NCBI RefSeq assembly: GCF_900638025.1
Contig: NZ_LR134481.1
Span: 310,001-374,000, forward strand
Length of the DNA: 64,000 nucleotides
Source: Haemophilus parainfluenzae
Lineage (GTDB): Bacteria; Pseudomonadota; Gammaproteobacteria; Enterobacterales; Pasteurellaceae
Direction of reading: 5' to 3'
Part shown: positions 49,851 through 57,786 of the stretch, piece after piece
How positions within the stretch are numbered: the first letter of the stretch is position 1
How the letters are laid out: the number at the start of each line of letters is the position of its first letter
The notes under the pieces: generated by a model
Seen by the model: the letters and a program-made list of their open reading frames with translations, nothing else
Told to the model about the DNA's origin: nothing
Database searches by the model: none
Program-made: the position numbers and the translations under genes

Positions 49851-51531
49851 TGTTATCCGTCCCTTGCTGTTTGTCAGTTTCAAGCGGTTGAACATCATTT
49901 AAGCCCAACACACTGCCATACATCCATGAAGTAAATTCGGCTTCACGAATCGCTTCACCCCATGCAATAGGCTCAATACCACGCCAACGTTCCTCCATGA
50001 AAGAGGTTAATTGTGTGGTAGATTGGCGAGGCGTTGCCACTTCAAAACGATTCATTAAGCCAGCAGCACGGCATGCGCAAAGCTCAGCTTGGCAAGTCCC
50101 CATCCCCACACGAGTACGGCGACGTAGATCCACTAAGTTATTCACATTTAATTCATCAACGGCATAACGTACTTCACCCGCAGTAACGGCTTCACATTCA
50201 CACACCATTGAACGATCAAGACGTTCTTTATCTAATAAGCGAGTGGCACGAGAACCATGACGATACACCGCTGAATAACGAATCGTACTTGGAAGTGAAA
50301 TGACTTTCTGATTAGTTTCTGCACGGCTTTCGGTTGAACCTGGTAATGGGCGCTCAGCGGTTGTACAACGTGCTGTTTTATTGAGTTTTTTACAAACAAG
50401 ATCCGTTGCCCATTCTGCCATTAAGCGATAAGTCATTAATTTACCACCCGTGATGGTGATAAAGCCGTCTAAGCCGTCACGTTCTGCGTGGTCAAGTAAC
50501 ACAATACCACGACTTACGTTACGACCAGATGGGTCATCATCTGTCGCCACCAACGGACGCACGCCTGCATAAGCACGTAATACGCGAGTATGACGCAAGC
50601 TCGGCGCAAGTTTTTCCCCTTCACGGAAAAGAATATCCACTTCTTCTGGAGTCACTTCCATGTTATCAATTTGATCGTAAGGAATACGGCTAGAGGTTGT
50701 ACCGATAACACAAATGGTATCACCTGGAACGAGAATGTCCGCATCCGCTGGTTTACGACAACGGTTAATCACCATTTTGTTGATACGGTGTCCCATGACA
50801 AGTAATGCGCCTTTGGCTGGAAACATTTTGATTTTAAGATCCGCATATTCTGCGATGCCTTGTCCCCAAATACCACCTGCATTGACGACTAATGGCGCAA
50901 AGAATTTGCGATTTACACGATTTTTGTGATCGTAAACATCTACCCCGATCACTTTGCCCCCCTCGCGAATTAAATTTTTCACTTCGCAATAGGTAAACAT
51001 TTTTGCACCATTCTCAATGGCATCCATCACGTTAGAAGCTGTTAAACGGAAAGGATCAATTGAACCATCTGGCACAACAACAGCACCCACTAAATCGGGG
51101 TTCACTGATGGTTCCATAATCTGGGCAAGTTTAGGATCAATGGCGACAGCCTCAATACCAGATTTGGTACAACTTTCGATGAAAGTTTTTTGATAATCGA
51201 GAGAATCCTCAGGTAAGGTGATAAATAAACCTTCCGTTTCATCCACACAGTGACGAGCGATATTGCGCAGAATTTTATTTTCTTTAATACATTCTTCTGC
51301 TGATTCCTGATCGTTTACCGCATAACGCGCCCCACTATGTAACAAACCGTGGTTACGACCTGTTGCGCCTGTCGCAATATCACGACGCTCTAATAAAATA
51401 CAGTTAATTCCACGCAATGCGCAGTCACGAGCAATACCTGCCCCCGTCGCACCACCACCAATGATAATCACATCCGTCGAGATAGGTGAAAAATCGCCCA
51501 CATCGCGATACATATTAGGTGATAATCCCAT
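49840..51531 (-). CDS. glpA: Anaerobic glycerol-3-phosphate dehydrogenase subunit A
   Basis: 563 residues. FAD motif [20 protein letters not shown], substrate region [14 protein letters not shown], and a C-terminal BFD-like [2Fe-2S] domain with MVCECEAV...[13 protein letters not shown]. Oxidises glycerol-3-phosphate to dihydroxyacetone phosphate without oxygen. ATG at 51531 follows GGAGGGAAACA; the six extra upstream residues overlap that ribosome site. Promoter region holds two CRP sites shared with glpT. Confidence 0.97.
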   Translation of the reverse strand: MGLSPNMYRDVGDFSPISTDVIIIGGGATGAGIARDCALRGINCILLERRDIATGATGRNHGLLHSGARYAVNDQESAEECIKENKILRNIARHCVDETEGLFITLPEDSLDYQKTFIESCTKSGIEAVAIDPKLAQIMEPSVNPDLVGAVVVPDGSIDPFRLTASNVMDAIENGAKMFTYCEVKNLIREGGKVIGVDVYDHKNRVNRKFFAPLVVNAGGIWGQGIAEYADLKIKMFPAKGALLVMGHRINKMVINRCRKPADADILVPGDTICVIGTTSSRIPYDQIDNMEVTPEEVDILFREGEKLAPSLRHTRVLRAYAGVRPLVATDDDPSGRNVSRGIVLLDHAERDGLDGFITITGGKLMTYRLMAEWATDLVCKKLNKTARCTTAERPLPGSTESRAETNQKVISLPSTIRYSAVYRHGSRATRLLDKERLDRSMVCECEAVTAGEVRYAVDELNVNNLVDLRRRTRVGMGTCQAELCACRAAGLMNRFEVATPRQSTTQLTSFMEERWRGIEPIAWGEAIREAEFTSWMYGSVLGLNDVQPLETDKQQGTDNNEF

Positions 51532-51652
51532 TGTTTCCCTCCAGCCCAAAATGAATAAAAAAGGAAAATAAACAAACAGACATTAAGTCTAAGGTTATTG
51601 TATGAAAGTGTAGTAAAATTAACAATGCTTTGAGCGAAAAAGAAAACTATTT

Positions 51653-51668
51653 TGTGAACAAGATCACA
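51653..51668. promoter_or_regulatory. CRP site 1 between glpA and glpT
   Basis: TGTGAACAAGATCACA has both perfect half-sites TGTGA and TCACA six bases apart. Centre is about 130 bases before the glpA start and 170 before glpT. Confidence 0.93.
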
Positions 51669-51707
51669 TTATTTTCGAATTCGCTCATTTTTTTTGAAAA
51701 TAAAATT

Positions 51708-51723
51708 TGTGAAATACATCACA
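51708..51723. promoter_or_regulatory. CRP site 2 between glpA and glpT
   Basis: TGTGAAATACATCACA, again with perfect half-sites. It is 55 bases (centre to centre) from site 1, so each may serve one of the divergent promoters. GATATAAAG at 51780-51788 could contain the glpT -10. Confidence 0.93.
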
Positions 51724-51828
51724 TTTTTAAATTATTTTTCTTTTCAATTTTTATTTTTCTTTTATCATTCACCCTTCCCTGATATAAAGATCGGGAACTT
51801 ATAATTAAGACAAACTGGAGAAAAAATA

Positions 51829-53268
51829 ATGTTTGGACCATTTAAACCCGCACCGCATATTGCGGAACTTCCAGCGGAGAAAATTGATTCCACGTATAAA
51901 CGCTTACGTTGGCAAGTGTTTGCAGGGATCTTCTTTGGTTATGCCGCTTACTATTTTGTGCGTGCAAACTTTGACTTAGCACAACCTGGTTTAATTCAAG
52001 CCGGCTTGTACTCAAAAGCGGAACTCGGTGTTATCGGCTCAGCAGCTGGTCTTGCCTACGGCTTATCAAAATTCGTCATGGCAGGTATGTCTGACCGTTC
52101 TAACCCTCGCGTATTCTTACCATTTGGTTTATTGCTTTCTGGTCTTTGTATGACCATGATGGGTTTATTCCCATGGGCAACCTCAGGCATTGCCATCATG
52201 TGGGTAATGATCTTCTTAAATGGTTGGTTCCAAGGTATGGGTTGGCCTCCATGTGGTCGTACCATGGTACACTGGTGGTCTAAATCAGAACGCGGTACTA
52301 TCGTATCTATCTGGAATACAGCGCATAACATCGGTGGCATGATGCCAGGTGCAATGGTGCTATTAGCGAGTGCTATCTTCTTCAGTACTCATGGCATCGA
52401 GGCTCAGGCAAAAGACATTTGGCAACAATCGCTCTACTATCCGGGTATTGCTGCAATGATCTGTGCTATTCCCGTTTATTTTGTCATGCGTGATACACCA
52501 CAATCTTGTGGTTTACCATCAATCGAGAAATGGCGTAATGACTATCCTGATGACTATAACGAAAAAACTTACGAAAACGATTTAAGTACAAAAGAAATCT
52601 TTGTCACTTATGTATTAAAAAACAAATTGTTATGGTACATCGCACTGGCTAACGTATTTGTATATTTAATTCGCTATGGCGTATTAAAATGGTCTCCGGT
52701 TTACTTAAGTGAAATAAAACATTTCAACATCAAAGGTACTGCATGGGCATATACCATTTATGAATTAGCCGCTGTACCAGGTACATTACTTTGTGGTTGG
52801 GTATCTGATAAAGTCTTCAAAGGTAAACGTGGTTTAACCGGTTTTATCTTCATGATCTTAACGACTTTAGCAGTAGTAGCATACTGGATGAACCCAGCTA
52901 CACCAGAAGCAGAACTTGCAAACTATGCAGCTTGGTATGAAAACCCATATCAATTAACTGACTTCATCTTAATGACCTTAATCGGTTTCTTAATCTACGG
53001 CCCTGTAATGTTAATCGGCTTACACGCGCTTGAGCTTGCACCGAAAAAAGCAGCAGGTACAGCAGCAGGTTTCACCGGTTTATTCGGTTACTTAGGTGGT
53101 ACTGTCTCAGCATCAGCTGTTATCGGTTGGGCAGCACAACACTATGGCTGGGACGGCGGTTTCTACGTCATGATCGGTGGTGGTGTCTTAGCGGTGTTAT
53201 TACTCTTCATCGTAATGGTTGAAGAAGGCAAACACAAAGCGAAATTAGGCGATACCTACGGTAAATAA
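51829..53268 (+). CDS. glpT: Glycerol-3-phosphate transporter GlpT
   Basis: 479 residues, 12 membrane segments, major facilitator family (organophosphate:phosphate antiporter). Signature segments [34 protein letters not shown], and [20 protein letters not shown] with the substrate-binding arginines. Exchanges external glycerol-3-phosphate for phosphate. Followed by glpQ, which supplies its substrate. Confidence 0.98.
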   Translation: MFGPFKPAPHIAELPAEKIDSTYKRLRWQVFAGIFFGYAAYYFVRANFDLAQPGLIQAGLYSKAELGVIGSAAGLAYGLSKFVMAGMSDRSNPRVFLPFGLLLSGLCMTMMGLFPWATSGIAIMWVMIFLNGWFQGMGWPPCGRTMVHWWSKSERGTIVSIWNTAHNIGGMMPGAMVLLASAIFFSTHGIEAQAKDIWQQSLYYPGIAAMICAIPVYFVMRDTPQSCGLPSIEKWRNDYPDDYNEKTYENDLSTKEIFVTYVLKNKLLWYIALANVFVYLIRYGVLKWSPVYLSEIKHFNIKGTAWAYTIYELAAVPGTLLCGWVSDKVFKGKRGLTGFIFMILTTLAVVAYWMNPATPEAELANYAAWYENPYQLTDFILMTLIGFLIYGPVMLIGLHALELAPKKAAGTAAGFTGLFGYLGGTVSASAVIGWAAQHYGWDGGFYVMIGGGVLAVLLLFIVMVEEGKHKAKLGDTYGK

Positions 53269-53280
53269 TCTATAAATTAA

Positions 53281-53311
53281 AGGCGACAGGCGAAGGCTTG
53301 TCGCCTTTTTT
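53281..53311 (+). terminator. glpT terminator
   Basis: AGGCGACA (53281-53288) and TGTCGCCT (53299-53306) with a T-run. An uptake core follows (ACCGCACTT at 53339-53347) before glpQ. Confidence 0.85.
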
Positions 53312-53362
53312 ATTACAAAAAAACAACTGAATTTTTAACCGCACTTTCAAGGAGAAATGCTT

Positions 53363-54448
53363 ATGAAACTCAAAACTTTAGCGCTTTCTTTATTAGCTGC
53401 AGGCGTACTTGCAGGATGTAGCGCACACTCTTCTGTGGACACGATGAAATCAGACAAAATTATCATTGCTCACCGTGGTGCAAGTGGTTACTTACCAGAG
53501 CATACGCTTGAATCTAAAGCGCTTGCATTTGCACAGCATGCAGACTACTTAGAACAAGACTTAGCGATGACAAAAGATGGTCGTTTAGTGGTTATCCATG
53601 ATCACTTCTTAGACGGCTTAACCGACGTGGCGAAAAAATTCCCAAATCGTCATCGTAAAGATGGTCGTTACTACGTAATCGACTTCACCTTAAAAGAAAT
53701 TCAAAGTTTAAATATGACTGAAAACTTTGAAACTAAAGATGGTAAACAAGTTGCAGTATATCCAGGTCGTTTCCCACTTTGGAAATCACACTTCAAAATC
53801 CATACTTTTGAAGATGAGTTAGAATTCATCCAAGGTTTAGAAAAATCTACCGGTAAAAAAGTGGGTATTTACCCTGAAATCAAAGCACCTTGGTTCCACC
53901 ACCAAAATGGCAAAGACATTGCAGTTGAAACCCTTAAAGTGTTGAAAAAATACGGTTACGACAAGAAATCTGACATGGTTTACTTACAAACCTTCGACTT
54001 CAATGAGTTAAAACGTATTAAAAACGAATTGCTACCAAAAATGGGCATGGATTTAAAACTTGTTCAATTAGTGGCATACACCGACTGGCATGAAACTGAA
54101 GAAAAAGATGTGAAAGGCAAATGGGTGAACTACGATTACGATTGGATGTTCAAACCAGGCGCAATGGCAGAAGTGGTGAAATATGCTGACGGCGTTGGCC
54201 CGGGCTGGTACATGCTAGTAGATAAAGAAAAATCTAAACCAGGCAATATCGTGTATACCCCATTAGTGAAAGAACTCGCACAATACAAAGTCGAATTACA
54301 CCCATACACTGTACGTAAAGATGCGTTACCTGAATTCTTCACTGATGTAAATCAAATGTACGATGCATTATTGAATAAATCTGGTGCAACTGGTGTATTC
54401 ACCGACTTCCCAGATACTGGCGTTGAATTTTTGAAAAAACAAAAATAA
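53363..54448 (+). CDS. glpQ: Glycerophosphodiester phosphodiesterase lipoprotein (protein D homologue)
   Basis: 361 residues. Lipobox LAGC (C19), then the GDPD barrel: IIIAHRGASGYLPEHTLESK with catalytic His, EQDLAMTKDGRLVVIHDHFL and YPEIKAPWFHH, ending GVFTDFPDTGVEFLKK. It closely resembles H. influenzae protein D (hpd), a surface lipoprotein and vaccine carrier, but with many substitutions, so the species is a relative rather than typical H. influenzae. Releases glycerol-3-phosphate for GlpT and choline for lipooligosaccharide decoration. ATG at 53363 gives better spacing to AAGGAG than the ATG two codons earlier. Confidence 0.97.
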   Translation: MKLKTLALSLLAAGVLAGCSAHSSVDTMKSDKIIIAHRGASGYLPEHTLESKALAFAQHADYLEQDLAMTKDGRLVVIHDHFLDGLTDVAKKFPNRHRKDGRYYVIDFTLKEIQSLNMTENFETKDGKQVAVYPGRFPLWKSHFKIHTFEDELEFIQGLEKSTGKKVGIYPEIKAPWFHHQNGKDIAVETLKVLKKYGYDKKSDMVYLQTFDFNELKRIKNELLPKMGMDLKLVQLVAYTDWHETEEKDVKGKWVNYDYDWMFKPGAMAEVVKYADGVGPGWYMLVDKEKSKPGNIVYTPLVKELAQYKVELHPYTVRKDALPEFFTDVNQMYDALLNKSGATGVFTDFPDTGVEFLKKQK

Positions 54449-54540
54449 TACGTAAGTAAAAGTAATAAAAGAGCGGTCAAAATGATCTGCACCCCAAAAG
54501 TTGGACTCAACAAACCAACAATTGAGGTGCAGATTTTTTT

Positions 54541-54894
54541 ATGGGTAAACACTACACAATCGAATTTAAATTACAGGTTCTTCAACCTATTTTGAATGGG
54601 AAAATGAGTATTAGAGAAACTGCGCGTTTTTACAATATTCCTTCCAACGCCTTAGTCGGAACATGGTTGAAACGGTTTGAAAAAAGTGGCATAAAAGGAC
54701 TTATTCCCCGTAAACCATCAGGACGACCGCCGATGAAACCCAAATATGCAAAAATGCCACCGCCACCCAAAACTGAAGAAGACCGTTTACGCCTGAGAAT
54801 TTTACAGCTTGAAGCGGAGGTAGCCTACCTAAAGGAGTTGAGAAGGCTCAGACTTCAGGACGAAGCCGAGCAACGGAAATTATCCAAAGGTTAA
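54541..54894 (+). CDS. IS3-family transposase OrfA
   Basis: 117 residues: helix-turn-helix (MGKHYTIEFKLQVLQPILNG, then SIRETARFYNIPSNALVGTW) and a C-terminal coiled coil (RLRLRILQLEAEVAYLKELR). The DNA-binding subunit of an IS3 transposase. The ATG directly follows the T-run of the left-end hairpin, and its only candidate Shine-Dalgarno, GAGGTG (54524-54529), is inside the hairpin stem, so a transcript entering from glpQ would terminate or mask the ribosome site. Confidence 0.93.
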   Translation: MGKHYTIEFKLQVLQPILNGKMSIRETARFYNIPSNALVGTWLKRFEKSGIKGLIPRKPSGRPPMKPKYAKMPPPPKTEEDRLRLRILQLEAEVAYLKELRRLRLQDEAEQRKLSKG

Positions 54895-55700
54895 GAACAC
54901 GCTATCCGTTAAAATGGCTTTTAGGCTTTGCACAATTAGCGCGTAGTACGTTTTTTGCTAAACTTCAGATTAAACCGGATAAGGATGAGTTATTGAAAAA
55001 GACCATTAAACGCATCAAAGCCAATCATCCTGATTATGGCTACCGACGTGTTCATGCCTGCTTGCCAGGCGTGAATCATAAAAAAGTTCAACGTTTAATG
55101 CAGACACTTGGGCTTCAAGTGCGGTCAAGAAAAAGCAAGAAATTTACGACCTATCGAGGCACGATAGGGGTGATTGCTCCTAATCATCTTGAACGCGATT
55201 TTAGTGCAACGGCCCCGAACCAAAAATGGGTGACCGATATCACCGAGTTTAAGGCGAAAGATGGGAGCAAAGTCTATTTATCCCCAATTTTAGACTTATT
55301 TAACAATGAGATAGTTTCATATAATCTCAGCTATTCCCCAAACTGGGCGCAAGTAGAGGACATGTTAATCCAAGCCGTCAAAGGATTAAATAAAGCTTGT
55401 GGTGTCATTTTACATTCAGACCAGGGATGGCAATATCAAATGGTGGCTTATCGTCGAATCTTGGCTGAACATGGCATCATTCAAAGTATGTCGAGAAAAG
55501 GGAATTGCTTAGATAACGCCGCAATGGAAAGTTTATTTGGACGATTAAAAACAGAATGTTTTTACAAGAGGGAATTTAAAACAAAAGAAGAGATAGTTGA
55601 AGCCGTCAGGGATTATTTGGATTACTATAACCACCGACGGATTCAACTAAAATTAAAAGGACTGAGTCCGGTACAATATCGAAAACAATCCTTTAAATAA
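54831..55700 (+). CDS. IS3-family transposase OrfB (rve integrase core), made by -1 frameshift
   Basis: The frame is open before the first start codon (TTG at 54993), and protein-like sequence from about 54880 (ATEIIQRLRTRYPLKWLLGF) shows that OrfB is entered by a -1 shift from OrfA in the region about 54828-54870. Domains: HTH_21 (HPDYGYRRVHACL) and an rve core with catalytic D (WVTDITEF), D (LHSDQGWQYQ) and E (NAAMESLFGRLK), followed by YNHRRIQLKLKGLSPVQYR. The gene is intact, so the element may be active. Confidence 0.9.
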   Translation, partial: KGVEKAQTSGRSRATEIIQRLRTRYPLKWLLGFAQLARSTFFAKLQIKPDKDELLKKTIKRIKANHPDYGYRRVHACLPGVNHKKVQRLMQTLGLQVRSRKSKKFTTYRGTIGVIAPNHLERDFSATAPNQKWVTDITEFKAKDGSKVYLSPILDLFNNEIVSYNLSYSPNWAQVEDMLIQAVKGLNKACGVILHSDQGWQYQMVAYRRILAEHGIIQSMSRKGNCLDNAAMESLFGRLKTECFYKREFKTKEEIVEAVRDYLDYYNHRRIQLKLKGLSPVQYRKQSFK

Positions 55701-55771
55701 CAGTCTAACTTTTTGGGGTCAGATCAAAATTCATTGTGATTTTTGGCCGCTCTTTTTATTAATTGATAAAC

Positions 55772-56731
55772 TTAACTTCCTAACTCTAATAATCTAGTCA
55801 TTAAATTATCATATTTTAAATTACTTAATCTTTCTTCTAAAACATCAATTAAATCATTCAATGATATTTCTTTAACCAAGATATTATCACTATCTTTGAT
55901 TATTCTAGTTTTATTTTTAGTAATGATCCACACTTGCTTATTGTTAGTTGTGTTGAGACTAATCTCTTTAGTATCTATAGTTATTTGAGTCTTATTTAAC
56001 CTAGCAATATAATTTTCTATCTGATCTTTTTTGTAATCCTGATAATACTCGGACAATGTACAATCATAAAGAACTTCAAGAGCCTTAATTTTAAAGAACC
56101 CATCTGCATTTCCTGCTTGCTTAGCTCTTGGATATTGATATGTATCAGTCAACCCTAGTAGTTTTAATATTGTAAAACAATAATCTTCAAAGACATATGG
56201 ATCTGAAATCAGATTAGCATTATCCCTTACTGTCTTTATGATGTTATGTATTGTTTCCATTAAAGTAATATTCGTTTTTCCTCCAACTAGTGAATTATCT
56301 TTTCTTATATTTATTGCAGATAGAAAGCCATCCTTACCAACTCTAATCTCAAAAAAAACAATATCGTCCTTATTTAGAGATGAAAAAGATAATCCATCAA
56401 TAAGATTAGCTCTTTGGAAATATATATCTCTCTTTCCATCTACACTAAGAATAAATCCACTTTCTTTTTCTACATTAATTATTTTTATTCGGCTCTGCTG
56501 AATACCAATAGGAATCGTACTTTCTATGCTATTAGCATAACATTGTTCATCAGATATGTTGGGAATAAAACTAACGTCCATTCCTTCTGATAGTTGTTCA
56601 AAGCTGATACTACTTAAATTAGACTCTATAAAATAAAAATCTTTTTCAGAAACCCCCTCTACTTTATGAATAAATCCAGAACGTTTATTCGCCAATAATT
56701 TCTTAATTTTCCCTTGAATTCTTTTTGACAT
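55772..56731 (-). CDS. Orphan protein with two cold-shock-like domains and a putative PD-(D/E)XK nuclease domain
   Basis: 319 residues. Residues 5-74 (GKIKKLLANKRSGFIH, then KDFYFIESNL) and 80-142 (KIINVEKESGFILSVDGKRD, then IYFQRANL) are two OB/cold-shock-like modules. Residues about 175-245 read DPYVFEDYCFTILKLLGL, then AGNADGFF and VLYDCTLSEYYQDYKKDQIE: the E182, D210 and D223 spacing of restriction-like nucleases, though T225 stands where the motif lysine is expected and K234/K235 follow. The rest is a helical/strand tail. It is very AT-rich, monocistronic, and lies between an IS and core genes, so lateral acquisition is likely. A nucleic-acid-targeting defence role is inference only. Confidence 0.65.
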   Translation of the reverse strand: MSKRIQGKIKKLLANKRSGFIHKVEGVSEKDFYFIESNLSSISFEQLSEGMDVSFIPNISDEQCYANSIESTIPIGIQQSRIKIINVEKESGFILSVDGKRDIYFQRANLIDGLSFSSLNKDDIVFFEIRVGKDGFLSAINIRKDNSLVGGKTNITLMETIHNIIKTVRDNANLISDPYVFEDYCFTILKLLGLTDTYQYPRAKQAGNADGFFKIKALEVLYDCTLSEYYQDYKKDQIENYIARLNKTQITIDTKEISLNTTNNKQVWIITKNKTRIIKDSDNILVKEISLNDLIDVLEERLSNLKYDNLMTRLLELGS

Positions 56732-56925
56732 AAATAGTCCTTATTAATATAAAGATGGATAAAAATTATTCTCCAATAATATAATCCAAAATCATCCTAA
56801 TACAATACCCAACATACCTAAAACCCACATTTAAGCAACTATCCTTGATGCTCACATTTTGGATAGCATGAATTATTCTCTACACTGGAATATACGATAC
56901 ATGATTCATCAATTTTTAATAACAA

Positions 56926-56958
56926 AAAAGGCTTGCCATTTATCCCAGCAAGCCTTTT
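56926..56958 (-). terminator. Terminator after the DUF417 gene
   Basis: AAAAGGCTTGC (56926-56936 approx.) pairs with GCAAGCCTTTT (56948-56958), 12 bases past the stop on the minus strand. Confidence 0.8.
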
Positions 56959-56969
56959 AAATAAACTAA

Positions 56970-57599
56970 TTAAGCAAATCGCTTTTTATTCTCTAAATAG
57001 CGTTTCGCACATTCAGCTGCAGCAACTAAGCCGCCTGCCATCATAATAATATCTTTAATCACGAGTCGGCCTGCACCTGAGAGATATGGGAAGCCATAAT
57101 TAGGTGTTGGGAAGTCCCCGCCTAAATTAGGCACCCAGGTTTCTGGCGTAAATATCAGGAACGACAGCGTGACTATCGACATACCAAAGGTGAGCAAGCC
57201 TCCAAATAAACCGAGTGTTGGAGACCAAATTCCCGCTAATACTAAAATACCAATGGTCACGATCATCGCACCAATAATATAAGATGCAGTATAGGTGCCA
57301 TTAGCTTTATGCCATTCAATATTTTTTGCGACCATTTTGCCTTCAGGGTTTTTGTATAAGGTATATTCTTTTACTAAAACACCCTTATCATTTTCTACCA
57401 TGTTCGCTCCATTTTTGTAAAGGAAGCTTAAGAAAGGACTATTTGACACAAAGTGTGCAATACCATCGGCCTCATATTGGCAAACTTTTAAACCTCCAAT
57501 CCAAACCATCACCACACAAATCGCAATGCGGATAAAGTTAATAAATTGACGTTGCAATGGCGCAACAATATTAGCTAGCAATGTAACTAAACTACTCAT
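56970..57599 (-). CDS. DUF417 inner-membrane protein (RclC/YkgB-like)
   Basis: 209 residues with four hydrophobic segments. FIRIAICVVMVWIGGLKVCQ, then YEADGIAHFVSNSPFLSFLY and AGRLVIKDIIMMAGGL are typical of DUF417. In E. coli the homologue RclC is part of the reactive-chlorine-resistance operon rclABC; the other two genes are absent here. ATG at 57599 follows GAGGAG, so a longer frame from 57647 is rejected. Confidence 0.82.
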   Translation of the reverse strand: MSSLVTLLANIVAPLQRQFINFIRIAICVVMVWIGGLKVCQYEADGIAHFVSNSPFLSFLYKNGANMVENDKGVLVKEYTLYKNPEGKMVAKNIEWHKANGTYTASYIIGAMIVTIGILVLAGIWSPTLGLFGGLLTFGMSIVTLSFLIFTPETWVPNLGGDFPTPNYGFPYLSGAGRLVIKDIIMMAGGLVAAAECAKRYLENKKRFA

Positions 57600-57726
57600 T
57601 AAGAACTCCTCATATAGTTCAATAGATATAACGGGCATAATGCCCAAGAATTTTTATATAAACATTAACAATATTACTCTCTAATATTGTTGGCATTTTT
57701 TATTACTAAAATTTATGCAATAAAAA

Positions 57727-57757
57727 AGAGATACCAATTGCTTAGTATCTCTTATTT
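57727..57757 (-). terminator. purL terminator
   Basis: AAGAGATAC (57727-57735) and GTATCTCTT (57745-57753), with a T-run on the minus strand just past purL. Confidence 0.85.
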
Positions 57758-57786
57758 TTAATTAATTTTCCGTGATCAATTTCACA

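Larger units (their letters stand above)
54483..55726 (+). mobile_element. Complete IS3-family insertion sequence, 1244 bp
   Basis: The 25-bp terminal repeats at 54483-54507 and 55702-55726 match inversely with a few differences (both start TGATCTG; CCCCAAAA core). AAA on both sides fits a 3-bp target duplication. Two overlapping frames encode OrfA and OrfB in a -1 relation, as in the IS150 group. Just inside the left end, ATCTGCACC pairs with GGTGCAGAT and T7 follows, directly abutting the orfA ATG. The IS carries a Haemophilus uptake core (55116-55124), so it is long adapted to this family. Confidence 0.93.
54466..55760 (+). terminator. glpQ terminator, split by the IS insertion
   Basis: The left arm (AATAAAAGAGCGGTC, ending 54478) lies before the IS and the right arm (GGCCGCTCTTTTTATT, ending 55760) after it. 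Removing the IS and one AAA restores a hairpin of the uptake-like GAGCGGTC type with a T-run, about 20 bases after the glpQ stop. Confidence 0.75.
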
